DNA of 64,000 nucleotides from Bradyrhizobium lupini (GTDB lineage: Bacteria > Pseudomonadota > Alphaproteobacteria > Rhizobiales > Xanthobacteraceae), in contig NZ_CP162553.1 in the NCBI RefSeq assembly GCF_040939785.1, forward strand, positions 4,030,001 through 4,094,000. The letters run 5' to 3'. A model generated the notes under the pieces. The model saw nothing but the letters and a program-made list of their open reading frames with translations. It did no database searches and was not told the DNA's origin. Position numbers and translations under genes: made by a program. The number at the start of each line of letters is the position of its first letter. Position 1 is the stretch's first letter. Of this stretch, positions 48,149-57,029 are shown in pieces.

Positions 48149-48745
48149 CTACTCGTCCTTCTTCGACATCCGCTCGAGGCGTTCCTGCATGTCCTTCATC
48201 TGCTGGCGCAGATCGTCGATATTGCTGTCCTTTGGGGCTTCGGCGGCCGGCTCGGGCGCCGGCTCCGCGGAGCCCGCGGGGCGGGCTGCGCCGGGCGCGA
48301 AAGGCTTGAACATCGAGAAGGTCTGCTGGAACAGCTCCATGTTGCGGCGGACCTGTTCCTCCAGCGGCGCAAACGGGGTTCCCGACAGCGAGGTGGCGAT
48401 CTGCTTGCGGAACTTCTCCTGCTCCTGAGTGAGCGAGGCGATGGCCTGCTCCAGATATTTCGGCACCACCATCTGCATGCTGTCGCCGTAGAAGCGGATG
48501 AGCTGGCGCAGGAAGGTGGTCGGGAGCAGGTTCTGGCCGGCCTTGTTCTCCTGCTCGAAGATGATCTGGGCAAGCACGGAGCGGGTGATGTCGTCGCCGG
48601 TCTTGGCGTCGTAAACTAGGAAATCTTCGCCGTCCTTGACCATGGCGGCGAGGTCTTCCAGCGTCACGTAAGTGCTCGTCCCGGTGTTATAGAGCCGGCG
48701 GTTCGCGTATTTCTTGATGGTGGTGGGTTGGTCTGATTTCGCCAT
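48149..48745 (-). CDS. phaR: Polyhydroxyalkanoate synthesis regulator PhaR
   Basis: A 198-residue DNA- and granule-binding regulator. The N-terminal PHB accumulation domain has 'TTIKKYANRRLYNTGTSTYV' and 'FLVYDAKTGDDITRSVLAQI' (about residues 8-60); two further PhaR repeats follow to about 125, then an Ala/Pro-rich linker and a C-terminal coiled coil ('LRQQMKDMQERLERMSKK'). PhaR binds PHB and represses phasin genes. It is divergent from phaA, with 304 bases between. Length is typical. Confidence 0.95.
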   Translation of the reverse strand: MAKSDQPTTIKKYANRRLYNTGTSTYVTLEDLAAMVKDGEDFLVYDAKTGDDITRSVLAQIIFEQENKAGQNLLPTTFLRQLIRFYGDSMQMVVPKYLEQAIASLTQEQEKFRKQIATSLSGTPFAPLEEQVRRNMELFQQTFSMFKPFAPGAARPAGSAEPAPEPAAEAPKDSNIDDLRQQMKDMQERLERMSKKDE

Positions 48746-49049
48746 GGGCTCTCACTTGCAAGACGCGGAGAACGGGAACCTGACGGGCTATGCCGCAGGG
48801 CGGGAAGAGTACGCAACGCAACAAAATAAGCATTTTCAAAGGGGTCACGCTACCGTTTTGTGCGCCACGGTTAATCGGGCAGCAAAAACGTGCTTGCGAA
48901 AGCGCCAAGAACGCTATTTTGAATGCGCTGCGGGATGAATTCGGCCACCGGCCGATTGACATGCCTCAACGACGTTAACAGGATGCCGTCCGAGACTGGC
49001 GAGCCGTTTCCCCAGCCCCGTCTGCCCCCATTCAACCCAGGAGATGCCC
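48746..49049. other. Divergent intergenic region phaR-phaA
   Basis: About 304 bases with no supported gene. It holds the candidate phaA promoter at 48956-48984 and the GGAGATGCCC leader of phaA. I did not see a CTGC-type PhaR box that I could support. Confidence 0.5.
48956..48984 (+). promoter_or_regulatory. Candidate sigma-70-type promoter of phaA
   Basis: TTGACA (48956-48961) is followed after 17 bases by CAGGAT (48979-48984), a weak -10. The site is 65 bases before the phaA start. The -35 is perfect, but the -10 keeps only three consensus positions. Confidence 0.35.
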
Positions 49050-50228
49050 ATGTCAGACGATGTCGTCATCGTCAGCGCCGCCCGCACCCCGGTCGGAAGC
49101 TTCAACGGAGCGTTCGCAACCCTTCCCGCCCATGATCTTGGCGCCATTGCCATCAAGGCCGCGCTGGAGCGCGGCGGCATCGAGCCCGGCCGGGTCTCCG
49201 AAGTCATCATGGGCCAGATCCTGACCGCCGCCCAGGGCCAGAACCCCGCCCGCCAGGCTTCGATCAATGCCGGCATTCCGGTCGAGAGCCCGGCCTGGGG
49301 CGTCAACCAGCTCTGCGGCTCGGGCCTGCGCACCGTTGCGCTCGGCTATCAGGCGCTGCTCAACGGCGATTCCGAGATCGTAGTCGCCGGCGGCCAGGAA
49401 TCCATGAGCATGGCTCCGCACGCCCAGTATCTGCGCGGCGGCGTCAAGATGGGGGCAGTCGAATTCATCGACACCATGATCAAGGACGGCCTGTGGGACG
49501 CCTTCAACGGTTATCACATGGGCAACACCGCCGAGAACGTCGCGCGGCAGTGGCAGATCACCCGCGCCCAGCAGGACGAGTTTGCGGTGGCCTCGCAGCA
49601 GAAGGCCGAGGCCGCGCAGAAGGCCGGTAAATTCAACGACGAAATCGTTCCCGTCACCATCAAGGGACGCAAGGGCGATGTCGTCGTCAGCGCCGACGAA
49701 TATCCGCGCCATGGCGCAACGGTCGACGCGATGGCGAAGCTTCGTCCCGCCTTCGAGAAGGACGGCACGGTCACCGCGGGCTCGGCGTCCGGCATCAACG
49801 ACGGCGCTGCTGCCGTGGTGCTGATGACCGCCAAGCAGGCCGCCAAGGAAGGCAAGAAGCCGCTCGCGCGCATCGTGTCCTGGGCGCAGGCGGGCGTCGA
49901 TCCGAAGATCATGGGCTCGGGCCCGATCCCGGCCTCGCGTGCCGCGCTGAAGAAGGCCGGCTGGAATGTCGGCGATCTCGACCTGATCGAGGCCAACGAA
50001 GCCTTCGCGGCGCAGGCCTGTGCCGTCAACAAGGATCTCGGCTGGGATACTTCCAAGGTCAACGTCAACGGCGGCGCGATCGCGATCGGCCATCCGGTCG
50101 GTGCCTCCGGCGCCCGCGTGCTGGTGACGCTGCTCCACGAGATGCAGAAGCGCGATTCGAAGAAGGGCCTCGCCACGCTGTGCATCGGTGGCGGCATGGG
50201 TATCGCGATGTGTGTGGCGCGCGACTGA
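49050..50228 (+). CDS. phaA: Acetyl-CoA acetyltransferase (PHB synthesis)
   Basis: A 392-residue thiolase that condenses two acetyl-CoA to acetoacetyl-CoA. The nucleophile Cys is in '[19 protein letters not shown]' (about residue 90), His in '[19 protein letters not shown]' (about 348), and Cys in '[14 protein letters not shown]' (about 378). '[14 protein letters not shown]' is also typical. I used the ATG at 49050; two codons earlier is another ATG. The gene is adjacent to phaR and phaB, the PHB locus of Bradyrhizobium. Confidence 0.95.
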   Translation: MSDDVVIVSAARTPVGSFNGAFATLPAHDLGAIAIKAALERGGIEPGRVSEVIMGQILTAAQGQNPARQASINAGIPVESPAWGVNQLCGSGLRTVALGYQALLNGDSEIVVAGGQESMSMAPHAQYLRGGVKMGAVEFIDTMIKDGLWDAFNGYHMGNTAENVARQWQITRAQQDEFAVASQQKAEAAQKAGKFNDEIVPVTIKGRKGDVVVSADEYPRHGATVDAMAKLRPAFEKDGTVTAGSASGINDGAAAVVLMTAKQAAKEGKKPLARIVSWAQAGVDPKIMGSGPIPASRAALKKAGWNVGDLDLIEANEAFAAQACAVNKDLGWDTSKVNVNGGAIAIGHPVGASGARVLVTLLHEMQKRDSKKGLATLCIGGGMGIAMCVARD

Positions 50229-50252
50229 GATAGTTGACGCGTCATTTGCGCG

Positions 50253-50313
50253 TGCGCTGCACACGTGACTGAGTGCGTTGCACGCGATTAAAAAGGCAGC
50301 GGTTGCAAATCAA
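50253..50313. promoter_or_regulatory. Phased direct repeats and inverted repeat between phaA and phaB
   Basis: TGCGCTGCAC (50253-50262) and TGCGTTGCAC (50274-50283) are direct repeats starting 21 bases apart, two helical turns. About ten bases further is CGGTTGC...GCAACCG, an inverted repeat with a 16-base spacer. They precede the terminator at 50351. They could bind a regulator of phaB or of a short transcript; this is inference. Confidence 0.3.
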
Positions 50314-50350
50314 ATATTCTTCGCAACCGTACAAGCCTCGACTAAAGAGA

Positions 50351-50378
50351 AACGCCCGGCTCGACGCCGGGCGTTTTG
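50351..50378 (+). terminator. Rho-independent terminator between phaA and phaB
   Basis: A perfect 10-bp stem, AACGCCCGGC (50351-50360) with GCCGGGCGTT (50366-50375), loop TCGAC, followed by TTGTTCTT. It lies 123 bases past the phaA stop and 91 bases before the phaB start, so phaB must be transcribed from its own promoter. Confidence 0.85.
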
Positions 50379-50468
50379 TTCTTGATGTCCGTCAAACGTC
50401 CCCCATAATCCGCACTTAAAAACGATCACTCAGAAACGTCCGAAGAGTCCAAGGGAAGGAAATACGAT

Positions 50469-51194
50469 ATGGCACGTGTTGCATTGGTGACGGGTGGTAC
50501 GCGGGGCATCGGAGCTGCGATCAGCAAAGCGCTGAAGGCGGCCGGCTACAAGGTTGCGGCGAGTTATGCCGGCAACGACGCGGCGGCGGAGAAGTTCAAG
50601 GCCGAGACCGGCATCGCCGTCTACAAATGGGACGTCAGCAGTTTCGATGCCTGCGCCGAGGGTGTGAAGAAGGTCGAGGCCGAGGTCGGCCCGATCGACG
50701 TGCTCGTCAACAATGCCGGCATCACCCGCGACACCGCCTTCCACAAGATGACGCTCGATCAGTGGAACGCCGTCATCAATACCAATCTCGGTTCGCTGTT
50801 CAACATGACGCGTCCCATCATTGAAGGCATGCGTGCGCGCAAGTTCGGCCGCATCATTTCGATCTCGTCGATCAACGGTCAAAAGGGACAGTTTGGCCAG
50901 GTCAACTATTCCGCGGCGAAGGCCGGTGACATCGGCTTCACCAAGGCACTCGCGCTCGAGAACGCCAAGGGCGGCATCACCGTCAACGCGATCTGCCCCG
51001 GCTACATCAACACCGAAATGGTGCAGGCAGTGCCAAAGGACGTCCTGGAAAAGAACGTGATCCCGCAGATCCCGGTTAACCGGCTCGGCGAACCGGAAGA
51101 GATCGCACGTGCGGTCGTGTTCCTGGCGGCGGACGAGGCCGGCTTCATGACCGGCTCGACGCTGACCATCAATGGCGGCCAATATCAGGCCTGA
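50469..51194 (+). CDS. phaB: Acetoacetyl-CoA reductase
   Basis: A 241-residue short-chain dehydrogenase that reduces acetoacetyl-CoA to 3-hydroxybutyryl-CoA with NADPH. The cofactor motif is 'ALVTGGTRGIGAAISKAL' (about residues 4-21); the catalytic Ser is in 'ISISSINGQKGQFGQVNYSA' (about 140) with Tyr and Lys in 'NYSAAKAGD' (about 153-157). 'DVLVNNAGITRDTAF' is also present. The 'AKAGDIGFTKALALENA' and 'ICPGYINTEM' ends fit PhbB. A terminator separates it from phaA; AAGGGAAGGAAAT is its ribosome binding site. Confidence 0.95.
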   Translation: MARVALVTGGTRGIGAAISKALKAAGYKVAASYAGNDAAAEKFKAETGIAVYKWDVSSFDACAEGVKKVEAEVGPIDVLVNNAGITRDTAFHKMTLDQWNAVINTNLGSLFNMTRPIIEGMRARKFGRIISISSINGQKGQFGQVNYSAAKAGDIGFTKALALENAKGGITVNAICPGYINTEMVQAVPKDVLEKNVIPQIPVNRLGEPEEIARAVVFLAADEAGFMTGSTLTINGGQYQA

Positions 51195-51321
51195 TGGCGC
51201 CCATTCTCTTGGCGCAACGTCGCTGAGGCAAAATATGTAGCTTCAGTCGCGACAAGGCGATAGTGAAGACGAAAATGCCCGGCCTTGTGCCGGGCATAAA
51301 CGTCCTCAGAGCCTCTGATCG

Positions 51322-52191
51322 ATGACTCCCCGCACCGCAACGCTGATCGGATTGACCGCGATCCTGATGTGGTCGCTGCTGTCAGTGATGACGGTGGCGA
51401 CCGGAAAGATCCCGGCATTCCAGCTGGCCGCGATGACGTTCGCGATCGGCGGGCTCGTCGGCCTGCTCACCTGGATCGGCCGCGGCGCAGCGGCCAAAAG
51501 CCTGCGTCAGCCGCTGGTCGTGTGGATCGTCGGTGTCGGCGGACTGTTCGGCTATCACGCGCTGTATTTCCTCGCGCTGCGCTTTGCGCCACCGGCTGAA
51601 GCCGGCCTGCTGAATTATCTGTGGCCGCTCCTGATCGTGCTGTTCTCGTCGTTTCTGCCGGGCGAGCGGCTTGCCGTGCATCACGTCGTCGGCGCCGTGC
51701 TCGGCCTCGTCGGCACCGTGCTGCTGTTCGCCGGGAACACCTCCGGCTTCACGCAGGGGCAATTGCCGGGATTGGCCGCGGCCTTCATCGCAGCGTTCGT
51801 GTGGGCGATCTATTCGGTGTTGTCGCGGCGATTGAAGGCGGTGCCGACCGATGCGGTCGCGGGATTCTGCCTCGCCACCGCGGCGCTCGCCGCGCTGATG
51901 CATGGTCTGCTCGAAACCACGGTATGGCCGGACACGACGCTGCAATGGCTCTCTGTCATCGCGCTCGGCATCGGTCCCGTCGGTGCTGCGTTCTACGCCT
52001 GGGACATCGGCATGAAGCGTGGCGACATCCGCGTGCTCGGCGCCGCCTCCTATGCGACGCCGCTGCTCTCGACCGGCTTCCTCATCGCCGCTGGCTTTGC
52101 CAATGCCAGCGCCAACATCACCATCGCCGCGATCCTGATCGCCGGCGGCGGCCTGATTGCGGCGAAGGACATGTTGCTGCGGAAGCGGTAG
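51322..52191 (+). CDS. DMT-superfamily transporter (EamA domains)
   Basis: A 289-residue inner-membrane protein with ten predicted membrane segments in two EamA halves, the first about 5-130 and the second about 150-285. It begins 'TATLIGLTAILMWSLLSVMT' and the repeat-like 'WPLLIVLFSSFLPGERLAVH' ends the first half. Relatives such as YddG export aromatic amino acids or other metabolites. No ligand can be read from the sequence. It is monocistronic, upstream of the convergent cupin gene. Confidence 0.85.
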   Translation: MTPRTATLIGLTAILMWSLLSVMTVATGKIPAFQLAAMTFAIGGLVGLLTWIGRGAAAKSLRQPLVVWIVGVGGLFGYHALYFLALRFAPPAEAGLLNYLWPLLIVLFSSFLPGERLAVHHVVGAVLGLVGTVLLFAGNTSGFTQGQLPGLAAAFIAAFVWAIYSVLSRRLKAVPTDAVAGFCLATAALAALMHGLLETTVWPDTTLQWLSVIALGIGPVGAAFYAWDIGMKRGDIRVLGAASYATPLLSTGFLIAAGFANASANITIAAILIAGGGLIAAKDMLLRKR

Positions 52192-52225
52192 CATCATTGC
52201 CGGCGCAAGCCGAAGCGACAGGGCC

Positions 52226-52648
52226 TTAGGGCTCCCAGCCCTTCGGCGCGAGCTCGAACTTCGCGAACTCGAAGGCGGGCGCCACGGTGCAGCCGACCAG
52301 GGTCCACTCGCCGGTGGTCTCTGCCGTCTGCCACGCATCGGCCGGCACGATCGCCTGTGGCCGCTCGCCGTTCAACAGGTCCGTACCGAGCCGTACCTCG
52401 TGCTGGGAGCAGCCTTCGTGCGCTATCCGCAGGGTCAGCGGGCTGCCGGCGTAATAGTGCCAGCTCTCGACAGCATCGATGCGATGCCAGTGCGAACGCT
52501 CGCCGCGCGCCAGCAGAAAATAGATCAGGGTCGAGCGCGCGCGGCCGTTGGCGTCGGTGGTCTGGTCGCGAAACGTCTCTCGGTAATGCCCGCCTTCGGG
52601 ATGCGGGCGGAGTTCGAGGCGCGCGATGATCTCGGCTGCGGTCGGCAT
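52226..52648 (-). CDS. Cupin-fold DUF985 protein
   Basis: A 140-residue small cupin of the DUF985 type. The N-terminus 'EIIARLELRPHPEGGHYRET' and the metal-site-like 'RSHWHRIDAVESWHYYAG' (about residues 50-68) are family marks, followed by 'GCTVAPAFEFAKFELAP'. These proteins are uncharacterised, possibly sugar or nucleotide binding. It lies downstream of gloB on the same strand with a 23-base gap, so the two probably share a transcript. Confidence 0.86.
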   Translation of the reverse strand: MPTAAEIIARLELRPHPEGGHYRETFRDQTTDANGRARSTLIYFLLARGERSHWHRIDAVESWHYYAGSPLTLRIAHEGCSQHEVRLGTDLLNGERPQAIVPADAWQTAETTGEWTLVGCTVAPAFEFAKFELAPKGWEP

Positions 52649-52671
52649 CGATTCCCGTCAGGATCTGTTCT

Positions 52672-53439
52672 TCAAGACTTGTTCTTGCGCTCGCGCAGCT
52701 CGCCGAACACCGCGGTGGCATCCGCGCCCTTCATGTGCAGCCTGGCTGCGATCGAGGGTTCGTCGGCGCGCAGGAACACGTTTGTCCGCTTCTCGTCACC
52801 AAGCAGCGCGGGAATGGTCGGCTTGTTCTCGGCCCGCAGCCTCGCCACCTCCGCCGCGCGCGCCTGCAGCGCCGCGTTGTCGGGGTCGACGGTCAGCGCG
52901 AACTTGACGTTGGAGGCCGTGTATTCATGGCCGCAATAGAGCTTGAAGTCGTCGGGCAGGGCACGCAGCTTCAGAAGCGAATCCCACATCATCGGATAGG
53001 TGCCCTCGAACACGCGGCCGCAGCCGATCGAGAACAGCGTGTCGGCGGCGAACAGCGCTTTGTCGGTGTCGAACACATAGGAGATGTGGTCGAGCGTGTG
53101 GCCGGGCGTCTCCAGTACGCGCCCCAGCAAGCTGCCGACCCTGACGATTTCGGCATTGGCGACGCGCAGGTCGACGTCTGCGATCTCCGTCGTCTTGTCA
53201 TGCGGCGCGACGACGCGGCAATTGTATTTCTGCTTGAGTTCGGCGACCCCGCCGACATGATCGCTATGATGATGGGTGATCAGAATGTCGGTGAGCTGCC
53301 ACCCCTCGCGCTCGAGCGCCCTCACGATGGGGCCGGCCTCCGGCGCGTCGATCGACGCCGTCGCCTTGGTTTCCACATCGTGGATGAGGTAACCGAAATT
53401 GTCGTTTAAACAGGTGAAAGTACGAATTTCGGCGGCCAT
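52672..53439 (-). CDS. gloB: Hydroxyacylglutathione hydrolase (glyoxalase II)
   Basis: A 255-residue metallo-beta-lactamase-fold enzyme that hydrolyses S-lactoylglutathione in methylglyoxal detoxification. Metal ligands are in 'ILITHHHSDHVGGVAEL' (about residues 52-68), 'ETPGHTLDHISY' (about 113), 'ALFAADTLFSIGCGRVFEGT' (about 133) and 'YCGHEYTASNVKF' (about 170). The C-terminal substrate-binding helices and Lys/Arg-rich end 'GELRERKNK' fit GloB. The start at 53439 leaves 109 bases to the divergent methyltransferase. Confidence 0.95.
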   Translation of the reverse strand: MAAEIRTFTCLNDNFGYLIHDVETKATASIDAPEAGPIVRALEREGWQLTDILITHHHSDHVGGVAELKQKYNCRVVAPHDKTTEIADVDLRVANAEIVRVGSLLGRVLETPGHTLDHISYVFDTDKALFAADTLFSIGCGRVFEGTYPMMWDSLLKLRALPDDFKLYCGHEYTASNVKFALTVDPDNAALQARAAEVARLRAENKPTIPALLGDEKRTNVFLRADEPSIAARLHMKGADATAVFGELRERKNKS

Positions 53440-53548
53440 GTCATCTCCGATCGCGCTCAGCTCCGTCAGACAAATATGGCGTTAACGTTGCGCAGGCAAT
53501 GCAATATTCCGCGCGCGGGGGCCGCCTCGTGCATGTTACATTGCGATC

Positions 53549-54295
53549 ATGACCATTGATGTCGTCGACCTCCGCGAGTTCTACTCCCGTCGCCTCGGGA
53601 TTGTGGCGCGGCAAATGATCAATCGCGGCATTCGGGAGCGCTGGCCGCGCGTCGATGGCCAGCGGGTGCTCGGCTTCGGCTATCCCACGCCCTATCTCGG
53701 GTTGTTCCGCGAGGACGCGGAGCGCTGCATCGCCTTCATGCCCTCGGCCCAGGGCGTCCTGAAATGGCCCACCGGACGGCCGGCGCTTGCCTCGCTGGTG
53801 GACGAGTTCTCGCTGCCGCTTCCCGACGCCGCGGTCGATCGCATCCTGCTGGTCCACGCACTGGAAATGTCGGACGATCCGGCCGCGCTGCTGCGCGAGG
53901 CATGGCGCGTGCTGTCGCCGTCCGGTCGCGTGATTGCGGTCATCCCGAACCGGCGCGGGGTGTGGACCCGCACCGACAGCACGCCGTTCGGTCACGGCCG
54001 GCCCTATTCGCGTTCGCAGATCACGGACCTGTTGCGCCAGACCTGGTTCACCCCGACCGCCTGGGGCGAGGCGCTGTTCATGCCGCCCTATGCCGGGGGC
54101 TGGGTGCTGAAATCCGCACAGATGTGGGAGCGGGCCGGCGCGGCGCTGTCGCTGCCCTTCGCCGGCGTGCACATCGTCGAGGCGACCAAGCAGGTCTACC
54201 GCGCGATCCCCGCCAAGCGCGAGCGGGCGCGGCTCATTCCATCACTGGCGAAGCCGGTGCTGGTACCATCCTCGACGACGGCGACGCGCGGCTAA
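53549..54295 (+). CDS. SAM-dependent methyltransferase-like protein
   Basis: A 248-residue protein of the Methyltransf_11 class. It shows 'VLGFGYPTPYLGLFREDAER' in place of the usual motif I glycine loop, then 'LPDAAVDRILLVHALEMSDD' (motif II/III) and 'EAWRVLSPSGRVIAVIPNRR' (motif IV). The AdoMet glycine loop is partly degenerate ('GFGYPTP'), so activity is uncertain. This is a conserved neighbour of gloB in Rhizobiales in my recollection. Substrate is unknown. Confidence 0.8.
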   Translation: MTIDVVDLREFYSRRLGIVARQMINRGIRERWPRVDGQRVLGFGYPTPYLGLFREDAERCIAFMPSAQGVLKWPTGRPALASLVDEFSLPLPDAAVDRILLVHALEMSDDPAALLREAWRVLSPSGRVIAVIPNRRGVWTRTDSTPFGHGRPYSRSQITDLLRQTWFTPTAWGEALFMPPYAGGWVLKSAQMWERAGAALSLPFAGVHIVEATKQVYRAIPAKRERARLIPSLAKPVLVPSSTTATRG

Positions 54296-54327
54296 AAACA
54301 AATCGTCCCGGACATGCCGGGACGATT
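54292..54327 (-). terminator. Terminator after the DUF4167 gene
   Basis: AATCGTCCCGG (54301-54311) and CCGGGACGATT (54317-54327) form an 11-bp stem with loop ACATG. On the reverse strand it is followed by TGTTTTTAG (54300-54292). It lies 40 bases past the DUF4167 stop. The stem could also stop the convergent methyltransferase transcript, whose stop codon is directly before it. Confidence 0.85.
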
Positions 54328-54366
54328 CGGGTCAGGACATCTGGCGCAAGATGTCCGGCGAAAGGC

Positions 54367-55161
54367 TTACTCGCCGGGAGCCACTTCGTCGCTTGAGGCG
54401 GCCGGAGCGGCTTCGCGCTCGGGGCGCGGGCCATTCGGGCGGCGGCGCCGCCGCGGAAAGCGCTCGCCACCACCACCTTCGAAGCCGGCCTGGCCGGGCG
54501 CGCCACCGCTCACCTGCGGCTGCGGGCCGGTGATGAAGGAAGGCAAACGATCGACGCTGACGGCGTCGGCGACGACGGGCTGAGGCTGGTTCAGCGGTAG
54601 CGGTTGCGGCTGGGGCTGATATTGCGGCTGCGGACGATGGTCGCGTTCGCGATGCTCGCGCGGCTGCTGGTTGTCGCGCTGATAAGCATGGTTGTCGCGG
54701 GGCTGATGATCACGCGGCTGATGATCGCGCGGGCCGTCGCGGTCGCGGGTGAAGGGCGGCGGTGGCGGCTGTGGGACAAAACCCGGTTCCTGGCCGAAAT
54801 TCGAGAAATTCTCGCCGTCGTCCTCGCCGTCGTCACCGCTGTTGTTGCTGATGGGCTCGTCGCCGCGCGGTTGCTGGTTCTGCCGGAACTGTTCCTGAGC
54901 CGTCGCGATCAGACGAAAATAATGCTCGGCATGCTGGTAGTAGTTCTCGGCCGCAACGGGGTCTCCGGAGGAGCGCGCGTCGCGCGCGAGCTGGAGATAC
55001 TTTTCAGCAATATGCGAAGCCGTGCCGCGGATCTTGATGTCAGGTCCGTTGGACTCGTAGACCCGGGTCATCGGGTTCTGGCCGCGCCGGTTATTATTGT
55101 TGTTATTGTTATTATTATTGTTGCGGTTGCGCATCCGCTGCTTGTTCTGACCGTTTCTCAT
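54367..55161 (-). CDS. DUF4167 protein
   Basis: A 264-residue protein. After 'MRNGQNKQRMRNRN' comes a run of about ten further asparagines, then the conserved DUF4167 domain (about residues 28-100; 'TRVYESNGPDIKIRGTASHI' and 'ENYYQHAEHYFRLIATAQEQ'). The rest is low complexity, rich in Arg, Gln, Pro and Asp with 'DHQPRDHQPRD' repeats and a C-terminal 'RFPRRRRRPNGPRPE' stretch. It is a basic, probably disordered, possibly RNA-binding protein. It lies downstream of prmC on the same strand, a gene order common in alphaproteobacteria. Confidence 0.88.
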   Translation of the reverse strand: MRNGQNKQRMRNRNNNNNNNNNNNRRGQNPMTRVYESNGPDIKIRGTASHIAEKYLQLARDARSSGDPVAAENYYQHAEHYFRLIATAQEQFRQNQQPRGDEPISNNSGDDGEDDGENFSNFGQEPGFVPQPPPPPFTRDRDGPRDHQPRDHQPRDNHAYQRDNQQPREHRERDHRPQPQYQPQPQPLPLNQPQPVVADAVSVDRLPSFITGPQPQVSGGAPGQAGFEGGGGERFPRRRRRPNGPRPEREAAPAASSDEVAPGE

Positions 55162-55623
55162 GTCCTGCCTTTAATTCCAGCCCTAAAGGTTGCACGCATT
55201 ACTGATTGCCGAGAGTGACCTGATGACAGCGGTTCACATCGCTTGCGCGCAACCGCACGCAAGAGCGGATTGATCCCTGCCGATGTTCGTCGACCGTCGC
55301 GTTCAACAAAAGACGCGTTCCCCACCGCCAGCATCCATCGCCAGCGAACCCATTCATATCGCCTGCCGAAACAAGCCCTGCTTTGTTGCGTAAGTCTTCA
55401 AGCGCAATATCAGGCTTTCGTTCACGTTGCGGTCGGTAAGCAGCGCAGCTCAAATGGCCATCGCGCTCAACAGGACCTGCGGCTTGGAACCATTATCAGT
55501 AAGCTCTCGCCCGAGAGCCCGGCTTTCGCCCGTAGGTCTACGGGGCCGGCACCGATGTGTTGATAGGAAGGTAGTCGTTCCCAAGGGATATTCCAAGAGG
55601 TTTTTTGCAGCCCAATCCGGCTT
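55162..55623. other. Intergenic region between prmC and the DUF4167 gene
   Basis: About 462 bases. Short frames on both strands exist but none has a ribosome site, family resemblance or typical codon use. The region presumably holds the promoter and leader of the DUF4167 gene; I found no clear palindrome or terminator. Confidence 0.45.
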
Positions 55624-56520
55624 TTATGGGGGCATTTTCCGGGCCGAAACCGCCCGTGGGATGCCCGCCAGATCGGCCTTGGGCGGCCTGTCCACGACCA
55701 ACGCGGCAGCCGTCATCAAGGTTTCAATATTGCGGGCCTGGCCCTGTCCGGCCTCGACGATCAGTGCTCCGCCGGGAGCGAGACGTTCAGTCGCCTGCGG
55801 GATCAGGGCGCGATAGGCGTCGTAACCGTCATTGCCGCCGTCGAGCGCCAGGTGCGGATCGTGCTCGCGCACCTCGATGCTCAATTTCGGAATTTCGGCC
55901 GACGGGATATAGGGCGGATTCGACACGACGAGGTCGAACGGGCCGCGGAGCGCCGCTGCGTAGGAGCAGCCGACGAAGCTGGCGCGGTCGGCGAGGCCAA
56001 GAGCCGCGGCGTTGTCTCTGGCGGTCTTGAGCGCGGTCAGACTGAGATCGGTGCCGACGCCGACGGCGCCGGGAATTTCGTGCAGCAGCGCGAGCAGGAT
56101 GGCGCCGGATCCGGTGCCGATATCGGCGATGCACGGGCGCCGTCCCGAATTCGTAAGCCCATGAAAGATCTCGAGCGCCAGTTCGACCACGGTCTCGGTA
56201 TCCGGCCGCGGGACCAGCGTCGCCTCGGATAGCTGGAACGGCAGGCCCCAGAATTCCCGAGCGCCGAGAATGCGGGCGACGGGCTCATGCGCGAGCCGGC
56301 GCTGCGCATACGCTTCCAGCCGCGCAGCCTCTTCAGGCGCGAGTTGTCGGCCCGCCTGCGTCACCATCCCGGTCAGATCAAGCCTCAGCGCAGCTCCGAC
56401 GAGCAGGCGCGCATCGAGGGCGGGCTGCTCGATGCCGGCCGATTGCAGCCGTGCCGCAAGCACGCGCCGCGCACTCTCGATGCTGTGTCCGGGATCGAAA
56501 TCTGTCGCCAATGGAACCAT
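55624..56520 (-). CDS. prmC: Peptide chain release factor N5-glutamine methyltransferase
   Basis: A 298-residue enzyme that methylates the GGQ glutamine of RF1 and RF2. The N-terminal helical bundle is about residues 5-90. The AdoMet site has 'RPCIADIGTGSGAILLALLH' (motif I, about 127-146) and the signature catalytic 'FDLVVSNPPYIPSAEI' (about 195). An ATG at 56520 or 56532 can start it; I prefer 56520, which starts 'MVPLATDFDPGHSI'. Its partner prfA is 6.7 kb away with an unrelated cassette between. The C-terminus is complete. Confidence 0.93.
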   Translation of the reverse strand: MVPLATDFDPGHSIESARRVLAARLQSAGIEQPALDARLLVGAALRLDLTGMVTQAGRQLAPEEAARLEAYAQRRLAHEPVARILGAREFWGLPFQLSEATLVPRPDTETVVELALEIFHGLTNSGRRPCIADIGTGSGAILLALLHEIPGAVGVGTDLSLTALKTARDNAAALGLADRASFVGCSYAAALRGPFDLVVSNPPYIPSAEIPKLSIEVREHDPHLALDGGNDGYDAYRALIPQATERLAPGGALIVEAGQGQARNIETLMTAAALVVDRPPKADLAGIPRAVSARKMPP

Positions 56521-56609
56521 CCTGCCTAGCATCGTGGATAGATCGGCTGGCTTGCTTGCGTCAATGAAAAGGAGCGCGTCAGATCGCGCCTCGCAACCAA
56601 GGAGGGTCC

Positions 56610-57029
56610 ATGACGCCCTACGACGATCAGAACGTCTTCGCAAAGATCCTGCGTGGCGAGATCCCCTGTTTCGAGGTTTTCAGGGACGACCGTAGCCTCG
56701 CCTTCCTCGACATCATGCCGCGTTCGCCCGGGCACACGCTGGTCGTTCCCCGGGCGCCGGCACGCGGCATCCTCGACATCGCGGATGACGACCTCGCCGC
56801 GGTCGCCCGAACCGCCAAGCGGATCGCGATTGCCGCGATGAAGGCGTTCGACACCGAGGGCATCATCCTTCAGCAGTTCAGCGAGCCGGCCAGCGGCCAG
56901 GTGGTCTTTCACCTGCACATGCACGTCATGCCGGTCAGGGCCGGAATCGAGCTGCTGCCGGCGCAGACGCGCAAGGAGGACACGGCGGTGCTCGCCGCTC
57001 ACGCCAGGCGAATGATCGCCGCTCTCTAG
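56610..57029 (+). CDS. HIT-family nucleotide hydrolase
   Basis: A 139-residue histidine-triad protein; the triad is 'QVVFHLHMHVMPV' (HxHxH, about residues 96-104). The N-terminus 'DDQNVFAKILRGEIPCFEVF' and 'RSPGHTLVVPR' are typical. Relatives hydrolyse AMP-linked phosphoramidates. It starts at 56610 with AAGGAGGG upstream, divergent from prmC. Its TAG stop overlaps the convergent livF stop (CTAG at 57026-57029). Confidence 0.93.
   Translation: MTPYDDQNVFAKILRGEIPCFEVFRDDRSLAFLDIMPRSPGHTLVVPRAPARGILDIADDDLAAVARTAKRIAIAAMKAFDTEGIILQQFSEPASGQVVFHLHMHVMPVRAGIELLPAQTRKEDTAVLAAHARRMIAAL

Noticed and set aside
50471-50484. A sigma-54 promoter-like TGGCACGTGTTGC at the start of phaB
   Set aside because: GG and GC are only 8 bases apart rather than 10, and the site lies inside the coding start.
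51275-51297. A hairpin (ATGCCCGGC/GCCGGGCAT) after phaB as its terminator
   Set aside because: No T run follows on the forward strand; the T run is only on the reverse strand, where no gene needs it.
55199-55563. Short frames on both strands between prmC and the DUF4167 gene
   Set aside because: No ribosome binding sites, no family resemblance and codon use unlike neighbouring genes.
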